Source of the DNA: RYN-133 sp963754285
Lineage (GTDB): Bacteria > Actinomycetota > Actinomycetes > Mycobacteriales > Jatrophihabitantaceae
Reading direction: 5' to 3'
NCBI GenBank assembly: GCA_963754285.1
Contig: CAVWFN010000013.1
Coordinates: 1 to 64,000 of the forward strand
Length of the DNA: 64,000 nt
Shown here: one piece after another, positions 16,864 to 25,702 of the stretch
How the letters are laid out: each line of letters opens with the position of its first letter
How positions within the stretch are numbered: the first letter of the stretch is position 1
Notes under the pieces: model-generated
Told to the model about the DNA's origin: nothing
Databases searched by the model: none
Seen by the model: only the letters and a program-made list of their open reading frames with translations
Made by a program: the position numbers and the translations under genes

Positions 16864-18138
16864 TCAGCGGATCGGCGCTCCGGTCGGCACCGACGCATCG
16901 GCCGCGGCGCCGTCGGCCATGTCGTCCGGCTCGTTGAGGGTCTTGGCGGCGAACCAGCCGCCGGCTGCGAACACGACACCGAGCACGATCATGGCGATGC
17001 CGATGCTCACGCCCTGCGTGGCGAACTTCGTCAGAATCGTGACCGCGCCGGCCGCGCTCACCAGTCCCCAGAACCAGGCCGTGAACCGCCGGGCGTACTT
17101 CGCGCCGTACAGGCACAGGACGAGGCCGACGAGCAGCAGCAGGATCCCCGTCCCGATCTGCTTGGTGTCGGGCACGAGCGCGCCGATCCCGACCAGCATC
17201 GCGGGGATGCCGACCACGACGAACGGCACGGCCACGCCATGGCGCCCGGTGCGATCGAGGTACCACGCAATGAGGTAGTAGGCGATCGCGAAGATCAAGG
17301 ACACCGCAGCGATGGTCTTCGTGTCGATGGACGGGATGCTCGACGATCCGCCGTTCACCGAACCCACGATCGACGACCCGAGGGCGTTCGTGCTCGGCCC
17401 GGCCTTGCCCACGGCGTACTCCCACAGGAAGAACGCGGCCAGACCGAGGTAGAACGTGTGCCCGCGCGCTCCGCGTACGAATACGTAGCTGATCAGGTAG
17501 GCGATGATGCTGACCCACACGACTGCGTCGGTGTTGACGACGTCACCGCCGGTCAGGTCGAGCGTCGCGAACTCCATCGCAACGGGGATGCCGAGCGCCG
17601 TCGCGGCGATGCCTGCGGTGACCAGCGGACCGGTGCGCGCGACCACGACGAGCCCGTAGCCGATCGCAACCACGATGAGTGCGAGCGCGAACCCGAGGAA
17701 GCGTCGTGAGTCGGACGAGGCGACCCCGCCGCCGCTGATCAGACCCGTCCGGACGCCGTCGACGATGTAGGTGAAGCCCCACACGAGGACGCCCACCACG
17801 ACGAGGACGACACCGACGCCGGTGAGGGTGACGCCGAAGCGAGGTGCCGCGCGGTGCGTCGCCCGGGTGCCGAGCCGCTGCCACACGCTCGGGCGCGGGC
17901 CGGGCGCGGCCGGCTGACCGGGGTACCCGTGGGCGCCGTGCGGAAAGTGCTGGGGTGGCTGCTGCGGCGGGTACTGCTGGGGTGGGTACTGCGGCGGTGG
18001 GTACTGCTGCGGCGGGTACTGGCTGCCCGCCGGTTGACCGGTCGGCCCGTACTGCGGTGCGCCGTAGGGCCCGGACGGCGGGGGATAGTTCGGGTCCTGG
18101 GGGTACTGAGGCTCGTTCGGATCCTGAGGTCCGCTCAT
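16864..18138 (-). CDS. Multi-spanning membrane protein with Pro/Gln/Tyr-rich N-terminus
   Basis: The first 90 residues of this 424-residue product are low-complexity repeats of PQYPP/PPQQ type. About ten hydrophobic segments follow from residue 104 to 405, then a polar tail. Such disordered N-terminal tails are common on actinobacterial membrane proteins. The membrane part matches no transporter family I recognise. ATG 18138 begins MSGPQDPNEP. It is divergent from the Clp-domain gene at 18225. Confidence 0.75.
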   Translation of the reverse strand: MSGPQDPNEPQYPQDPNYPPPSGPYGAPQYGPTGQPAGSQYPPQQYPPPQYPPQQYPPQQPPQHFPHGAHGYPGQPAAPGPRPSVWQRLGTRATHRAAPRFGVTLTGVGVVLVVVGVLVWGFTYIVDGVRTGLISGGGVASSDSRRFLGFALALIVVAIGYGLVVVARTGPLVTAGIAATALGIPVAMEFATLDLTGGDVVNTDAVVWVSIIAYLISYVFVRGARGHTFYLGLAAFFLWEYAVGKAGPSTNALGSSIVGSVNGGSSSIPSIDTKTIAAVSLIFAIAYYLIAWYLDRTGRHGVAVPFVVVGIPAMLVGIGALVPDTKQIGTGILLLLVGLVLCLYGAKYARRFTAWFWGLVSAAGAVTILTKFATQGVSIGIAMIVLGVVFAAGGWFAAKTLNEPDDMADGAAADASVPTGAPIR

Positions 18139-18224
18139 GATCGCCAGCGTAGAGCGAATTCTCAGGTTTGCGGGTGAGGACGCGCATGGTGTGGACGGGG
18201 TCCGGCGGGGAAGGATGACGAGCG

Positions 18225-18707
18225 ATGTTCGAGCGATTCACCGACCTCGGTCGGCGCGTTGTCGTCTACGCGCAGGAGGAAGCGCGGACGCTCGACCATG
18301 CGGTCATCGCCTCCGAGCACCTGTTCCTCGGCGTCCTGGTGACGGACTCCTCGGCAGAAGGCGTCCTGGCGGCGACGCCGATCGACCTCGACCGGGCCCG
18401 TGCCGCGGTTGCCGCCTACCGCCCGCGGGCGTCCAAGCGCGACCTGCGTGGGCACACTCCGTTCACCCCACACGCCAAGCGGGCACTCGAACTCGCCGTC
18501 GGCTCGGCGGGCGACGAACAAGTCGGCCCCGCAGCGCTGCTGGTCGGCCTGGCAAGCGCCGACTGCGGAGCCACGGCGGTGCTCGCCTCACTCGGCGTCG
18601 ATCCGCAGGTGATCGTGGCCGCGGCGCCGCACCCTGATCCCGCGGACACGACCAGGCCGATCCGAATCCGGCCGAAACGGCGTGCTGAGCCGCGCGAGGA
18701 GAAGTAG
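18225..18707 (+). CDS. Stand-alone Clp N-domain protein
   Basis: A 160-residue protein with two Clp repeats of the ClpC/ClpA substrate-binding N-domain and no ATPase. It opens MFERFTDLGRRVVVYAQEEAR, then LDHAVIASEHLFLGVL and the second repeat FTPHAKRALELAVGSAG. The tail is basic. It may bind Clp substrates or act as an adaptor for ClpC; that is inference from the domain alone. It is convergent with the next gene, separated by one base. Confidence 0.85.
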   Translation: MFERFTDLGRRVVVYAQEEARTLDHAVIASEHLFLGVLVTDSSAEGVLAATPIDLDRARAAVAAYRPRASKRDLRGHTPFTPHAKRALELAVGSAGDEQVGPAALLVGLASADCGATAVLASLGVDPQVIVAAAPHPDPADTTRPIRIRPKRRAEPREEK

Positions 18708-18708
18708 G

Positions 18709-19197
18709 TCAGCCGCGCCGGTAGCGCACCTCGGGAGTCGGGCCGCCGGGCATGTCAGCCTGCTTGCGCGCGCCGTCGGCCACGAACCCGGCGAGTTCGT
18801 AGAAGCGCCGAGCACGCTGGTTGTCCTCGAGCACCCACAGCACGACGGGCACATCGCCCAGCTGCACGAGCGCCTCGGTCATCAGCGCGCGTCCCGCGCC
18901 GGTCGACCACGCGTCGGGATGCACGTAGATCGCATAGACCTCGCTCGTCCCGTCCGGCAGGTCGTCGTCGCGGGCCGCGCCGAACATCGAGTAGCCGACG
19001 ATCGCGTCGTTGGATTCGGCGACGAGAAACCGCGTGCGCCCGGCGTCGATCGAGTCGGCCAGTCGCCGCGCTGCCGCGTCCGCGTCGTAGTCGTCCCACG
19101 CGTCGACGGGCAGATGCGCCGCATACGTGGCATTCCACGACGCGATGCGGACGGTGAGGATGGCTGCCGCGTCGTCGCGACGGGCGGGACGGATCAT
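18709..19197 (-). CDS. GNAT-family N-acetyltransferase
   Basis: A 162-residue acetyltransferase. The core shows EVYAIYVHPDAWSTGAGRALM and VVLWVLEDNQRARRFYELAGF, close to RimI-like members. Substrate unknown. Its ATG overlaps the stop of the dedA-like gene (ATGA at 19194-19197), so the two are coupled. Confidence 0.88.
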   Translation of the reverse strand: MIRPARRDDAAAILTVRIASWNATYAAHLPVDAWDDYDADAAARRLADSIDAGRTRFLVAESNDAIVGYSMFGAARDDDLPDGTSEVYAIYVHPDAWSTGAGRALMTEALVQLGDVPVVLWVLEDNQRARRFYELAGFVADGARKQADMPGGPTPEVRYRRG

Positions 19198-19859
19198 CTG
19201 TCGCCGGCGGCGTCGGCCTCGGCGTAGGCCTCGCCCTCGTCTTCCTGGCGCTTCTCCTTACGCAGATGCAGGACGACAGCGACGATGATGATCACCGCCA
19301 GAATCGCCAGCGGAGCCCAGGTGAGCGTCGACCCGATCACGCCGAGCGCGCTGGCGAACGCGTAGCCCAGCAGCACGCACCCGGGGGCCCAGAAGATTCC
19401 GCCGACCGCGTTCCACAGCAGGAAGGTGCGGTAACGCATGCCGCTCATGCCGGCCATCGACGGCATGAGCGCGCGCATCAGCGCGGTGAGCCGGCCGAGC
19501 AGCACGGCCTTGCCCCCGTGCCGGTGGATGAACGCGTCGACCGCCGACCAGCGGCGCTCGCCGACCCAGCGGCCCAGCCGTGAACGACGCAGGGACGGCC
19601 CGAACTTCTTGCCGAACTCGTAGCCGACCGAGTCGCCGCCGATCGCGCAGACGACGGCGACGGCCATCATGACGCCGAGGTTGAGATTGCCGTACTTGGC
19701 GTTGCAGAACACCCCGGCCACGAGCAGCGCGGTCTCGCCGGGCAGCACCATCCCGACCAGGAGCGCGGCCTCGGCGAACGCCAAGCCGCCGGCGATCAGG
19801 TAGAGCCATTGGCCTACTGAGTCACCGATCGTGCGCAGGATGTGCTCGAACACGCGCAC
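19194..19859 (-). CDS. DedA-family (VTT domain) membrane protein
   Basis: A 221-residue inner-membrane protein of the DedA/SNARE-associated family, several members of which flip undecaprenyl phosphate or phospholipids. Signatures include FAEAALLVGMVLPGETALL and the GRLTALMRALMPSMAGMSGM block with its conserved arginines. About five hydrophobic segments precede a charged C-tail rich in Glu. It is first in a two-gene unit with the downstream GNAT. Confidence 0.88.
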   Translation of the reverse strand: MRVFEHILRTIGDSVGQWLYLIAGGLAFAEAALLVGMVLPGETALLVAGVFCNAKYGNLNLGVMMAVAVVCAIGGDSVGYEFGKKFGPSLRRSRLGRWVGERRWSAVDAFIHRHGGKAVLLGRLTALMRALMPSMAGMSGMRYRTFLLWNAVGGIFWAPGCVLLGYAFASALGVIGSTLTWAPLAILAVIIIVAVVLHLRKEKRQEDEGEAYAEADAAGDR

Positions 19860-19906
19860 ATGCTCCCACGAGCGGCCATGTCGGAGCTCCGCTCTAGGGT
19901 CGGGCC

Positions 19907-21130
19907 ATGCCGTCGTCGCTGTCGCTGGCGCAGGCCCGCCGGATTGCGTTGGCCGCGCAAGGCTTCACCGATCCGCGCCCGACCGGACGAATCGACGCGC
20001 GACACATCCGGCGCGTGGTCGACCGGGTCGGCCTCCTGCAGCTCGATTCGGTCAACGTGTTCTGTCGCTCGCACTACCTGCCGGTGTTGGCGCGCCTCGG
20101 CCCGTACCCGCGCGAGTTGCTCGACACCCTGACGGCCCACACGTCCGGGCCGGTGCGGCGCGAGCTGTTCGAGTACTGGGCGCACGAGGCATCGCTGGTG
20201 CCGGTCGAGACCCAGCCGCTGTTGCGGTGGCGCATGGCCCGCGCCGCCGAGTCGGCCTGGGCCGGTGTGCGTCGCATCGCGAAAGAGAAGCCGCACCTGC
20301 TCGAAGACATCATCGAGCTGATCCGGGACGAGGGGCCGATCCGCTCGTCCGACACGGGCGTCGCGCCGATTGCGCCGCGTCCGGGGCACATGTGGAACTG
20401 GCATGACGGCAAGATCGCGCTCGAGTACCTGTTCTACGCCGGGCGGGTGACCGCGGCGCGCCGCGTGAACTTCGAGCGCTTCTACGACCTGCCCGAGCGC
20501 GTGCTGCCGCCACAGATCCTCGCGGCTCCGACGCCGGATCCGGTCGACGCCTATCGCGAGCTGATCCGCATCGCGGCGCGGTGTCACGGTGTGGGGACGG
20601 AGGCCGATCTGCGCGACTACTTCCGCATGTCGCACAAGGCGAGCAAGCAGGCGGTCGCCGAACTGGTCGAGACGGGCGAGCTGGTACCGGTCGAGGTCGA
20701 AGGCTGGTCGTCGCCCGCGTACCTGTGGCACGAAGCCAAGCGCCCGCGCCGGGTGTCGGCGCGGGCGCTGTTGTCACCGTTCGACCCGGTCGTGTGGTTC
20801 CGCGATCGCACCGAGCGGTTGTTCGGGTTCCGCTACCGCATCGAGATCTACACGCCCGCCCCGAAGCGGGTCTACGGCTACTACGTGTTGCCGGTGCTCC
20901 TCGGTGAGGCGCTGGTCGGGCGGGTGGACCTGAAGTCCGACCGGCAGGCCGGCGTGCTGCGCGTCCAGGCGGCCCATCTGGAACACGGACATGATCCGCA
21001 TTACGTGGCCGAAGAGCTGGCCGCCGAGCTGGCGGTGACCGCTGAGTGGCTGGGCCTGTCGGGCGTCGCGGTGATGCCACGCGGCGAGCTGGCCCCGATG
21101 CTTGCCACGGCTGTCGCTCAGGCTGCCTGA
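19907..21130 (+). CDS. YcaQ/AlkX-like DNA glycosylase (winged-helix HTH_42 family)
   Basis: A 407-residue protein of the HTH_42 family that includes YcaQ (AlkX) and AlkZ, which remove bulky alkyl adducts and unhook interstrand cross-links. The catalytic motif is read as Q-L-D in GLLQLDSVNV; as I recall, the QxD form is that of the YcaQ branch, and QxQ that of AlkZ. The middle has tandem winged-helix elements and the C-terminus PFDPVVWFRDRTERLFGF. It is divergent from dedA and overlaps the convergent DUF4097 gene by 13 bases. Confidence 0.85.
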   Translation: MPSSLSLAQARRIALAAQGFTDPRPTGRIDARHIRRVVDRVGLLQLDSVNVFCRSHYLPVLARLGPYPRELLDTLTAHTSGPVRRELFEYWAHEASLVPVETQPLLRWRMARAAESAWAGVRRIAKEKPHLLEDIIELIRDEGPIRSSDTGVAPIAPRPGHMWNWHDGKIALEYLFYAGRVTAARRVNFERFYDLPERVLPPQILAAPTPDPVDAYRELIRIAARCHGVGTEADLRDYFRMSHKASKQAVAELVETGELVPVEVEGWSSPAYLWHEAKRPRRVSARALLSPFDPVVWFRDRTERLFGFRYRIEIYTPAPKRVYGYYVLPVLLGEALVGRVDLKSDRQAGVLRVQAAHLEHGHDPHYVAEELAAELAVTAEWLGLSGVAVMPRGELAPMLATAVAQAA

Positions 21131-21942
21131 CCGGCGTCGCCGGCCCGGAACAGCCGGATGTCGCCGCTGCCCGTGCGCGCGCGCACCGTGATCGCCGTCC
21201 CGCCCTTGGACGGAACGTCCTCGATCGGCAGCTCCGAGCGCACGCGTCCCGACCCGGAGGTGACGTCAAGACGGGCCGACACGCCCTGCGGCAGTCCCAC
21301 GCTGACCTGCCCCGAACCGGCGGTGAACTCGACGTCGCCCCAGGCGGCGCCGATGTGCGCGTCGCCGGAGCCGGCGCGCGAACGAACCGAGCCGCGGCAA
21401 CTGTCGATCGACAGGTTGCCGCTGCCGAACCCGCACTGCACCGAACCGCCGACGTCGCCGAGGGTGACGGTGCCCGACCCTGCGCGCGACTGCACATTGC
21501 CCGTCACCGATCCCACGTGACTGCGTGCGCTGCCGGAGCGAAGCCGCAGGTCGCCGTCGACGGCATCGACCTCGATGTCGGCAGCGCCGGTCGCGAGGTC
21601 CGCATCACCGGTGTGGCCCTTGACGTGGATCCCCGCCGAGCTGGTCGTCAACCTCACCGCGGTGTGGGTCGGCACCTCGATCTCGACGTCCATGGCGTCG
21701 CGGTCGCGCTTCCACCCGCCGAGCAGGTCGGTGAGCCCGCCGCGGTTCTGCGCGACGACGGCCAGGGTGCGCCCGCGCATCTCGACGGCGGTGCGTTCGA
21801 CGACATTGCTGTCGGGGTCGCGCGCGGTCAGCCGCACGACCGCCTCGGTGAGGCCGTCGCGTGCCGTCACGACCAGATCGCCGGAGGCGATGCGGACGAG
21901 CAGGTTGATCGGGCCGGACAAGGGAAAGGTCTTCTCGGTCAT
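21118..21942 (-). CDS. DUF4097 beta-helix protein
   Basis: A 274-residue protein built of short strand repeats such as RSGSARSHVGSVTGNVQSRAGSGTV and similar GSG turns, as expected for the right-handed beta-helix of DUF4097/DUF4098 proteins. No signal peptide or membrane segment is seen, so it is probably cytoplasmic. It is downstream of a ribbon-helix-helix gene on the same strand, 28 bases apart, an arrangement I recall from many actinobacteria. Function unknown. Confidence 0.82.
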   Translation of the reverse strand: MTEKTFPLSGPINLLVRIASGDLVVTARDGLTEAVVRLTARDPDSNVVERTAVEMRGRTLAVVAQNRGGLTDLLGGWKRDRDAMDVEIEVPTHTAVRLTTSSAGIHVKGHTGDADLATGAADIEVDAVDGDLRLRSGSARSHVGSVTGNVQSRAGSGTVTLGDVGGSVQCGFGSGNLSIDSCRGSVRSRAGSGDAHIGAAWGDVEFTAGSGQVSVGLPQGVSARLDVTSGSGRVRSELPIEDVPSKGGTAITVRARTGSGDIRLFRAGDAGQAA

Positions 21943-21970
21943 TGCAGGTGCTCCTCAGGTGTTGTGGTGG

Positions 21971-22456
21971 TCAGCCGTTGATCCAGCCGGTGATGCGGTG
22001 CCCGCTCGCGCGGGTGTCCCATCCGGCGGTGCGAGCGCGCGACGGGGCGAGTGCGCGCGACGCGGCGCGCACCAGCCAGGTGTTGACCGAGACCGAGTCG
22101 GCCTTGGCCGCCGATTCGACGTCGGCCTTGAGCGCTTCGGACAGCCGCAGTGAGATGCGCGCCGATGCGTCGGTGTCATCGGCGGCCGGCTCGTGGTGCG
22201 GCTCGGCGACGCGGACTTCGATGCGCAACTCGTCGCCGTCCAGGCGCACTGCGAGCGCGGGCGCGTCGGGGGAGTCGAGCAACGCCGCGGTGACCTCGTC
22301 GGCGGCGGCCGTGACGGCCGCGAGGATGGCGAGCCGGGTGGCGGGCTCGGCAGCCGCGGACAGTGCCTCGGCGACACGGCGGGTTCCGTCGTCGCCCAGG
22401 GCTGCTGCAGCGGCAAGTTGGGTCTGGACCTGAGCGACGTACGGTGACAGCTGCAT
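21971..22456 (-). CDS. HicB-like ribbon-helix-helix protein
   Basis: A 161-residue protein with a helical N-terminal half and a ribbon-helix-helix DNA-binding segment near residues 108-135: ARISLRLSEALKADVESAA, then SVSVNTWLVRAASRAL. The C-terminus is short and basic. ATG 22456 (MQLSPYVAQV) is preferred over 22486 because the start lies at a repeated TGACATC operator. Its partner is DUF4097, not a HicA toxin, so toxin-antitoxin function is not supported. Confidence 0.8.
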   Translation of the reverse strand: MQLSPYVAQVQTQLAAAAALGDDGTRRVAEALSAAAEPATRLAILAAVTAAADEVTAALLDSPDAPALAVRLDGDELRIEVRVAEPHHEPAADDTDASARISLRLSEALKADVESAAKADSVSVNTWLVRAASRALAPSRARTAGWDTRASGHRITGWING

Positions 22457-22500
22457 GACATCACTATGACATCGTCGCGGCGTCAATGCAATGTCAGACT
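22456..22500. promoter_or_regulatory. TGACATC repeats at the ribbon-helix-helix gene start
   Basis: Two direct copies of ATGACATC (about 22455-22462 and 22466-22473) and one inverted copy, AATGTCA, further upstream (about 22490-22496) surround the start of the ribbon-helix-helix gene. Such proteins bind tandem short sites, so autoregulation is likely. The divergent thyX start is 68 bases away and might be affected as well. Confidence 0.5.
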
Positions 22501-22523
22501 GCCGACGGGCTAGATTGCGCAGC

Positions 22524-23264
22524 GTGGCGCTACAGGTGGACGTGATCGCCTGGACGCAGTTCGCGCCCCCCGCCGATGTCGACTGGACGACCGACGCCGA
22601 CGGCGGACAGGCGCTCGCCGAGTTCGCCGGGCGCGCGTGTTACGAGTCGTGGCACAAGCCGAATCCGGCCACCGCGACCAATGCCGGCTACCTGCGCCAC
22701 ATCCTCGAGGTCGGGCACCTGTCGGTGCTCGAACACGGGACGGTGACGGTCTACCTGCGCGGGGTGTCGCGCTCGTTGACGCACGAACTGATCCGGCACC
22801 GGCACTTCAGCTACTCGCAGCTCTCGCAGCGCTACGCGCCGTCCGGACAGGCGGAGATGGTCGAGCCGGACGTGATCGCCGACGATCCGGTGCTGCACGC
22901 GCGTTTCGAGGCCGCGACCGAGGCGTCGCTGGCGGCCTACCGCGACCTGCTCGCCGGTCTCGAAGAAAAATTCGCCGACACCGCGACGCCGACGCTGCGC
23001 CGCAAGCAGGCCCGGCAGGCTGCGCGCGCCGTCCTGCCGAACGCGACTGAGACCCGCATCGTCGTCACCGGCAACTACCGCGCGTGGCGGCATTTCGTCG
23101 CGATGCGCGCGTCCGAGCACGCCGACGTCGAGATCCGCGCGCTGGCGATCGCCTGCCTGCGCGAACTGCAGCGCATCGCGGCGAACGTGTTCGCCGACTT
23201 CGAGATCTCCGCGCTTCCGGACGGCACCGCGGTCGCGTCCAGCCCGTACGTCACCGAAGGCTGA
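22524..23264 (+). CDS. thyX: Flavin-dependent thymidylate synthase ThyX
   Basis: ThyX methylates dUMP to dTMP using FAD, NADPH and methylene-tetrahydrofolate. The signature RHRHFSYSQLSQRY fits RHRxxSxxxxSxR, and the C-terminal RAWRHFVAMRASEHADVEIR carries further active-site residues. GTG 22524 (MALQVDVIAW) gives 246 residues, the usual size; the upstream in-frame start adds residues unlike the family. ThyX activity suits the nearby class II ribonucleotide reductase. Confidence 0.95.
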   Translation: MALQVDVIAWTQFAPPADVDWTTDADGGQALAEFAGRACYESWHKPNPATATNAGYLRHILEVGHLSVLEHGTVTVYLRGVSRSLTHELIRHRHFSYSQLSQRYAPSGQAEMVEPDVIADDPVLHARFEAATEASLAAYRDLLAGLEEKFADTATPTLRRKQARQAARAVLPNATETRIVVTGNYRAWRHFVAMRASEHADVEIRALAIACLRELQRIAANVFADFEISALPDGTAVASSPYVTEG

Positions 23265-23358
23265 ACCTCGCTACGCGCGTGCTGTCCTGCACGAGCCCTT
23301 CATGATGATGGTCACCTGCGCCCACTGACGATCGATCCGCGTCGTCTCGGCGACGGTG

Positions 23359-24714
23359 TCAGCCGACCAGCTCGGCAACCGCGGCCGCAAACACCTCGGT
23401 GTGCCGATCGACATCAGCAGTGGATGTCGCGGGCGACATCAGCGCCATGTTGTGGAACGGCGTCAAGAGCACGCCGTGGTTGGCCAGATAGGTGTGCAGG
23501 TAGTCCTCCAGCGGTTCGTTGTTCGCCGCCGCGGACTCGCCGCCGTTGCGCGGAGCGGGCTTGCAGAACCGGTACTCGACGCGCGCGCCGAGCCGGCTTA
23601 CCGACCACGGCAGGTCATGCGTGTCGATCACCGCGTCGACAGCGTCGCCGAAGCGGTCGGCGAGCGCGATCATCTCTGGCCACACCTCGTCGGTGAGCAC
23701 CTGCGACAGCGTCGCGCGCATCGCCGCGATCGAGACCGGGTTGCCGGCCAGTGTGCCGCCGACGCCTCCCATGTCGACGAGGTCCAGTTCAGGCATGCCG
23801 GCGACCCGCTCGGCGAGTGCTGCGGACAATCCGTAGGCGCCGCAGGGGATTCCGCCGCCGATCGCCTTCCCGATCGTCACGATGTCGGGCTGCAGCCCCC
23901 ACGCTTTGGTTGCGCCGCCGGGGCCGGCCGAGATCGTGTGCGTCTCGTCGTCGATGAGCAGCGTGCCGGTGCGCGTGCAGAGGTCGCGCACGGCGGACAG
24001 GTATCCATCGGCGGGCAGCACGATGCCGATGTTGGTGAGCGCGGGTTCCATCAGCACGCATGCGACGTCGCCGTACGACAGCTCGCGTTCGAGTGCGTCG
24101 ACGTCGTTGTACTCGACGACTCGTGTCGTCGTTGTCGGGTCAACTGCCGCGCCGACGTTGCCCTCGCGAATCACCTGCGCGCCGTGCTCGTCGACCTTCA
24201 CGAGCGTCTCGTCCACCGTGCCGTGGTAGCAGTACGAATTGACGAGGATCTTCGATCGTCCGGTCACGGCGCGCGCCAGCCGGATCGCCCACCGGTTCGC
24301 GTCGGTCGCTGTGAGCGCGAAGCTCCACGACGCCACGCCGAAGCGGCGCGCGAGCTCGCTGCCGACCCACGCAGCATCGGCCGTCGGCATCATCGTGGTG
24401 ATGCCACGGGTCAACTGCTCGCGCACTGCGGCAACCGTCGCCTCGGGCGAATGCCCGGCCATCGCGCCGGTATCACCGAGTGCGAAGTCGACGTAGTCGA
24501 TCCCGTCGATGTCGCGCACACTCGCCCCACGTGCCTCGTCGAGGTAGAGCGGGAAGCCGCCGGCGGCCTTGTTCATCCAGGTCATCGGCACGCCGCCGAA
24601 CAGTGAAGTGCGCCCGCGCTCGTATTCAGCCGCGGAGCGAGGGTGCAGTTCGGCGAAGCGCGCTCGCTCGCGCACGAGCAGTTGCTGGACGTGGGACGCA
24701 TCGATGCCGGCCAT
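23359..24714 (-). CDS. Class III aminotransferase, glutamate-1-semialdehyde aminomutase-like
   Basis: A 451-residue PLP enzyme. The PLP lysine lies in DIVTIGKAIGGGIPCGAYG, and TLLIDDETHTISAGPGG contains the cofactor aspartate and the ETHT motif. NMALMSPATSTADVDRHTEVF ends it. It resembles GSA aminomutase and related omega-aminotransferases, but there are no haem genes nearby, so the substrate is open. It is transcribed divergently from dapA, starts 46 bases apart, with a palindrome between them. Confidence 0.85.
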   Translation of the reverse strand: MAGIDASHVQQLLVRERARFAELHPRSAAEYERGRTSLFGGVPMTWMNKAAGGFPLYLDEARGASVRDIDGIDYVDFALGDTGAMAGHSPEATVAAVREQLTRGITTMMPTADAAWVGSELARRFGVASWSFALTATDANRWAIRLARAVTGRSKILVNSYCYHGTVDETLVKVDEHGAQVIREGNVGAAVDPTTTTRVVEYNDVDALERELSYGDVACVLMEPALTNIGIVLPADGYLSAVRDLCTRTGTLLIDDETHTISAGPGGATKAWGLQPDIVTIGKAIGGGIPCGAYGLSAALAERVAGMPELDLVDMGGVGGTLAGNPVSIAAMRATLSQVLTDEVWPEMIALADRFGDAVDAVIDTHDLPWSVSRLGARVEYRFCKPAPRNGGESAAANNEPLEDYLHTYLANHGVLLTPFHNMALMSPATSTADVDRHTEVFAAAVAELVG

Positions 24715-24733
24715 GCCGAAATCTCACCAGAAG

Positions 24734-24749
24734 ATCGGCAATCGCCGAT
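24734..24749. promoter_or_regulatory. Palindrome between aminotransferase and dapA
   Basis: ATCGGC-AATC-GCCGAT is a perfect inverted repeat in the 46-base gap between two divergent start codons, so any protein bound there would affect both genes. No local regulator is obviously its owner. Confidence 0.4.
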
Positions 24750-24760
24750 ATCCTGGGGGT

Positions 24761-25657
24761 ATGCCAGTCACCTCGGATCCGGCCCGGCCGTTCGGCCGGT
24801 TGCTCACGGCGATGGTGACGCCGTTCGGCGTCGACGGATCGCTCGACCTCGCTGCCGCCACGCGGCTGGCGACCCACCTCGTAGACGATCAGGGCAACGA
24901 CGGGCTCGTCATCAACGGCACCACGGGTGAGTCGCCGACCACCTCCGACGGCGAGAAGGCCGATCTGATCGCTGCGGTCGTCGATGCAGTGGGAGACCGT
25001 GCGCACATCGTCGCCGGCATCGGAACGTTCGACACCGTCCACACGGTGCACCTGGCCGAGCAGGCCGCGAAGGCCGGCGCGTCCGGGGTTCTCGTTGTGA
25101 CTCCGTACTACTCCAAGCCGCCGCAGGCCGGGTTGCTGATGCACTTCCGCGCCGTCGCCGATGCCAGCGAACTGCCGGTGATGCTCTACGACATCCCCGG
25201 ACGCACGGCGACGCCGATCGCGACCGACACGATGATCGAGCTCGCAGCGCACGAGCGCATCGTCGCCGTCAAGGACGCCAAGGGCGACCTCATGGCGACC
25301 TCGCGGGTGCTCGCCGAGACCGATCTCGCCTATTACTCGGGCGACGACGGCATGACGCTGCCGATGCTGGCCGTCGGTGGGGTCGGTGTCGTCGGAACGT
25401 CCACGCACTTCAGCGGCCCCGGCACCAAGGCGATGATCGAGGCGTACGAGCGCGGCGATGTCACGTCGGCGCGCGCGCTGCACCGGGCGATGCTGCCGAT
25501 CTACGCCGGCATCTTCCGCACGCAGGGTGTCATCCTGGTCAAGGCCGGACTGAAGCTGCGTGGCCTCGATGTCGGCCCGGTCCGTGCGCCGCTGGTCGAC
25601 GCGACCGAGCACGAGATCAGCCATCTTCGGCAGGATCTGGCCGCCGCCGGACTGTGA
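24761..25657 (+). CDS. dapA: 4-hydroxy-tetrahydrodipicolinate synthase
   Basis: DapA condenses pyruvate with aspartate semialdehyde, the first committed step to DAP and lysine. The 298 residues carry NGTTGESPTTSDGEK, VVTPYYSKPPQAGL (proton-relay Tyr) and the Schiff-base lysine in IVAVKDAKGDL. ATG 24761 gives the normal length and an MPVTSDPARPFG start. Many actinobacteria have an RNase J gene between dapA and ftsK; here ftsK follows directly after 45 bases. Confidence 0.95.
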   Translation: MPVTSDPARPFGRLLTAMVTPFGVDGSLDLAAATRLATHLVDDQGNDGLVINGTTGESPTTSDGEKADLIAAVVDAVGDRAHIVAGIGTFDTVHTVHLAEQAAKAGASGVLVVTPYYSKPPQAGLLMHFRAVADASELPVMLYDIPGRTATPIATDTMIELAAHERIVAVKDAKGDLMATSRVLAETDLAYYSGDDGMTLPMLAVGGVGVVGTSTHFSGPGTKAMIEAYERGDVTSARALHRAMLPIYAGIFRTQGVILVKAGLKLRGLDVGPVRAPLVDATEHEISHLRQDLAAAGL

Positions 25658-25702
25658 GCGCGCCTCCTCAATAACCGTCGACCTCAAGGTTAGGGTTCTC
25701 GG

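Noticed and set aside
21971..22456. HicAB toxin-antitoxin module
   Set aside because: No HicA-like small RNA-binding toxin is next to the HicB-like gene; the neighbour is a DUF4097 protein.
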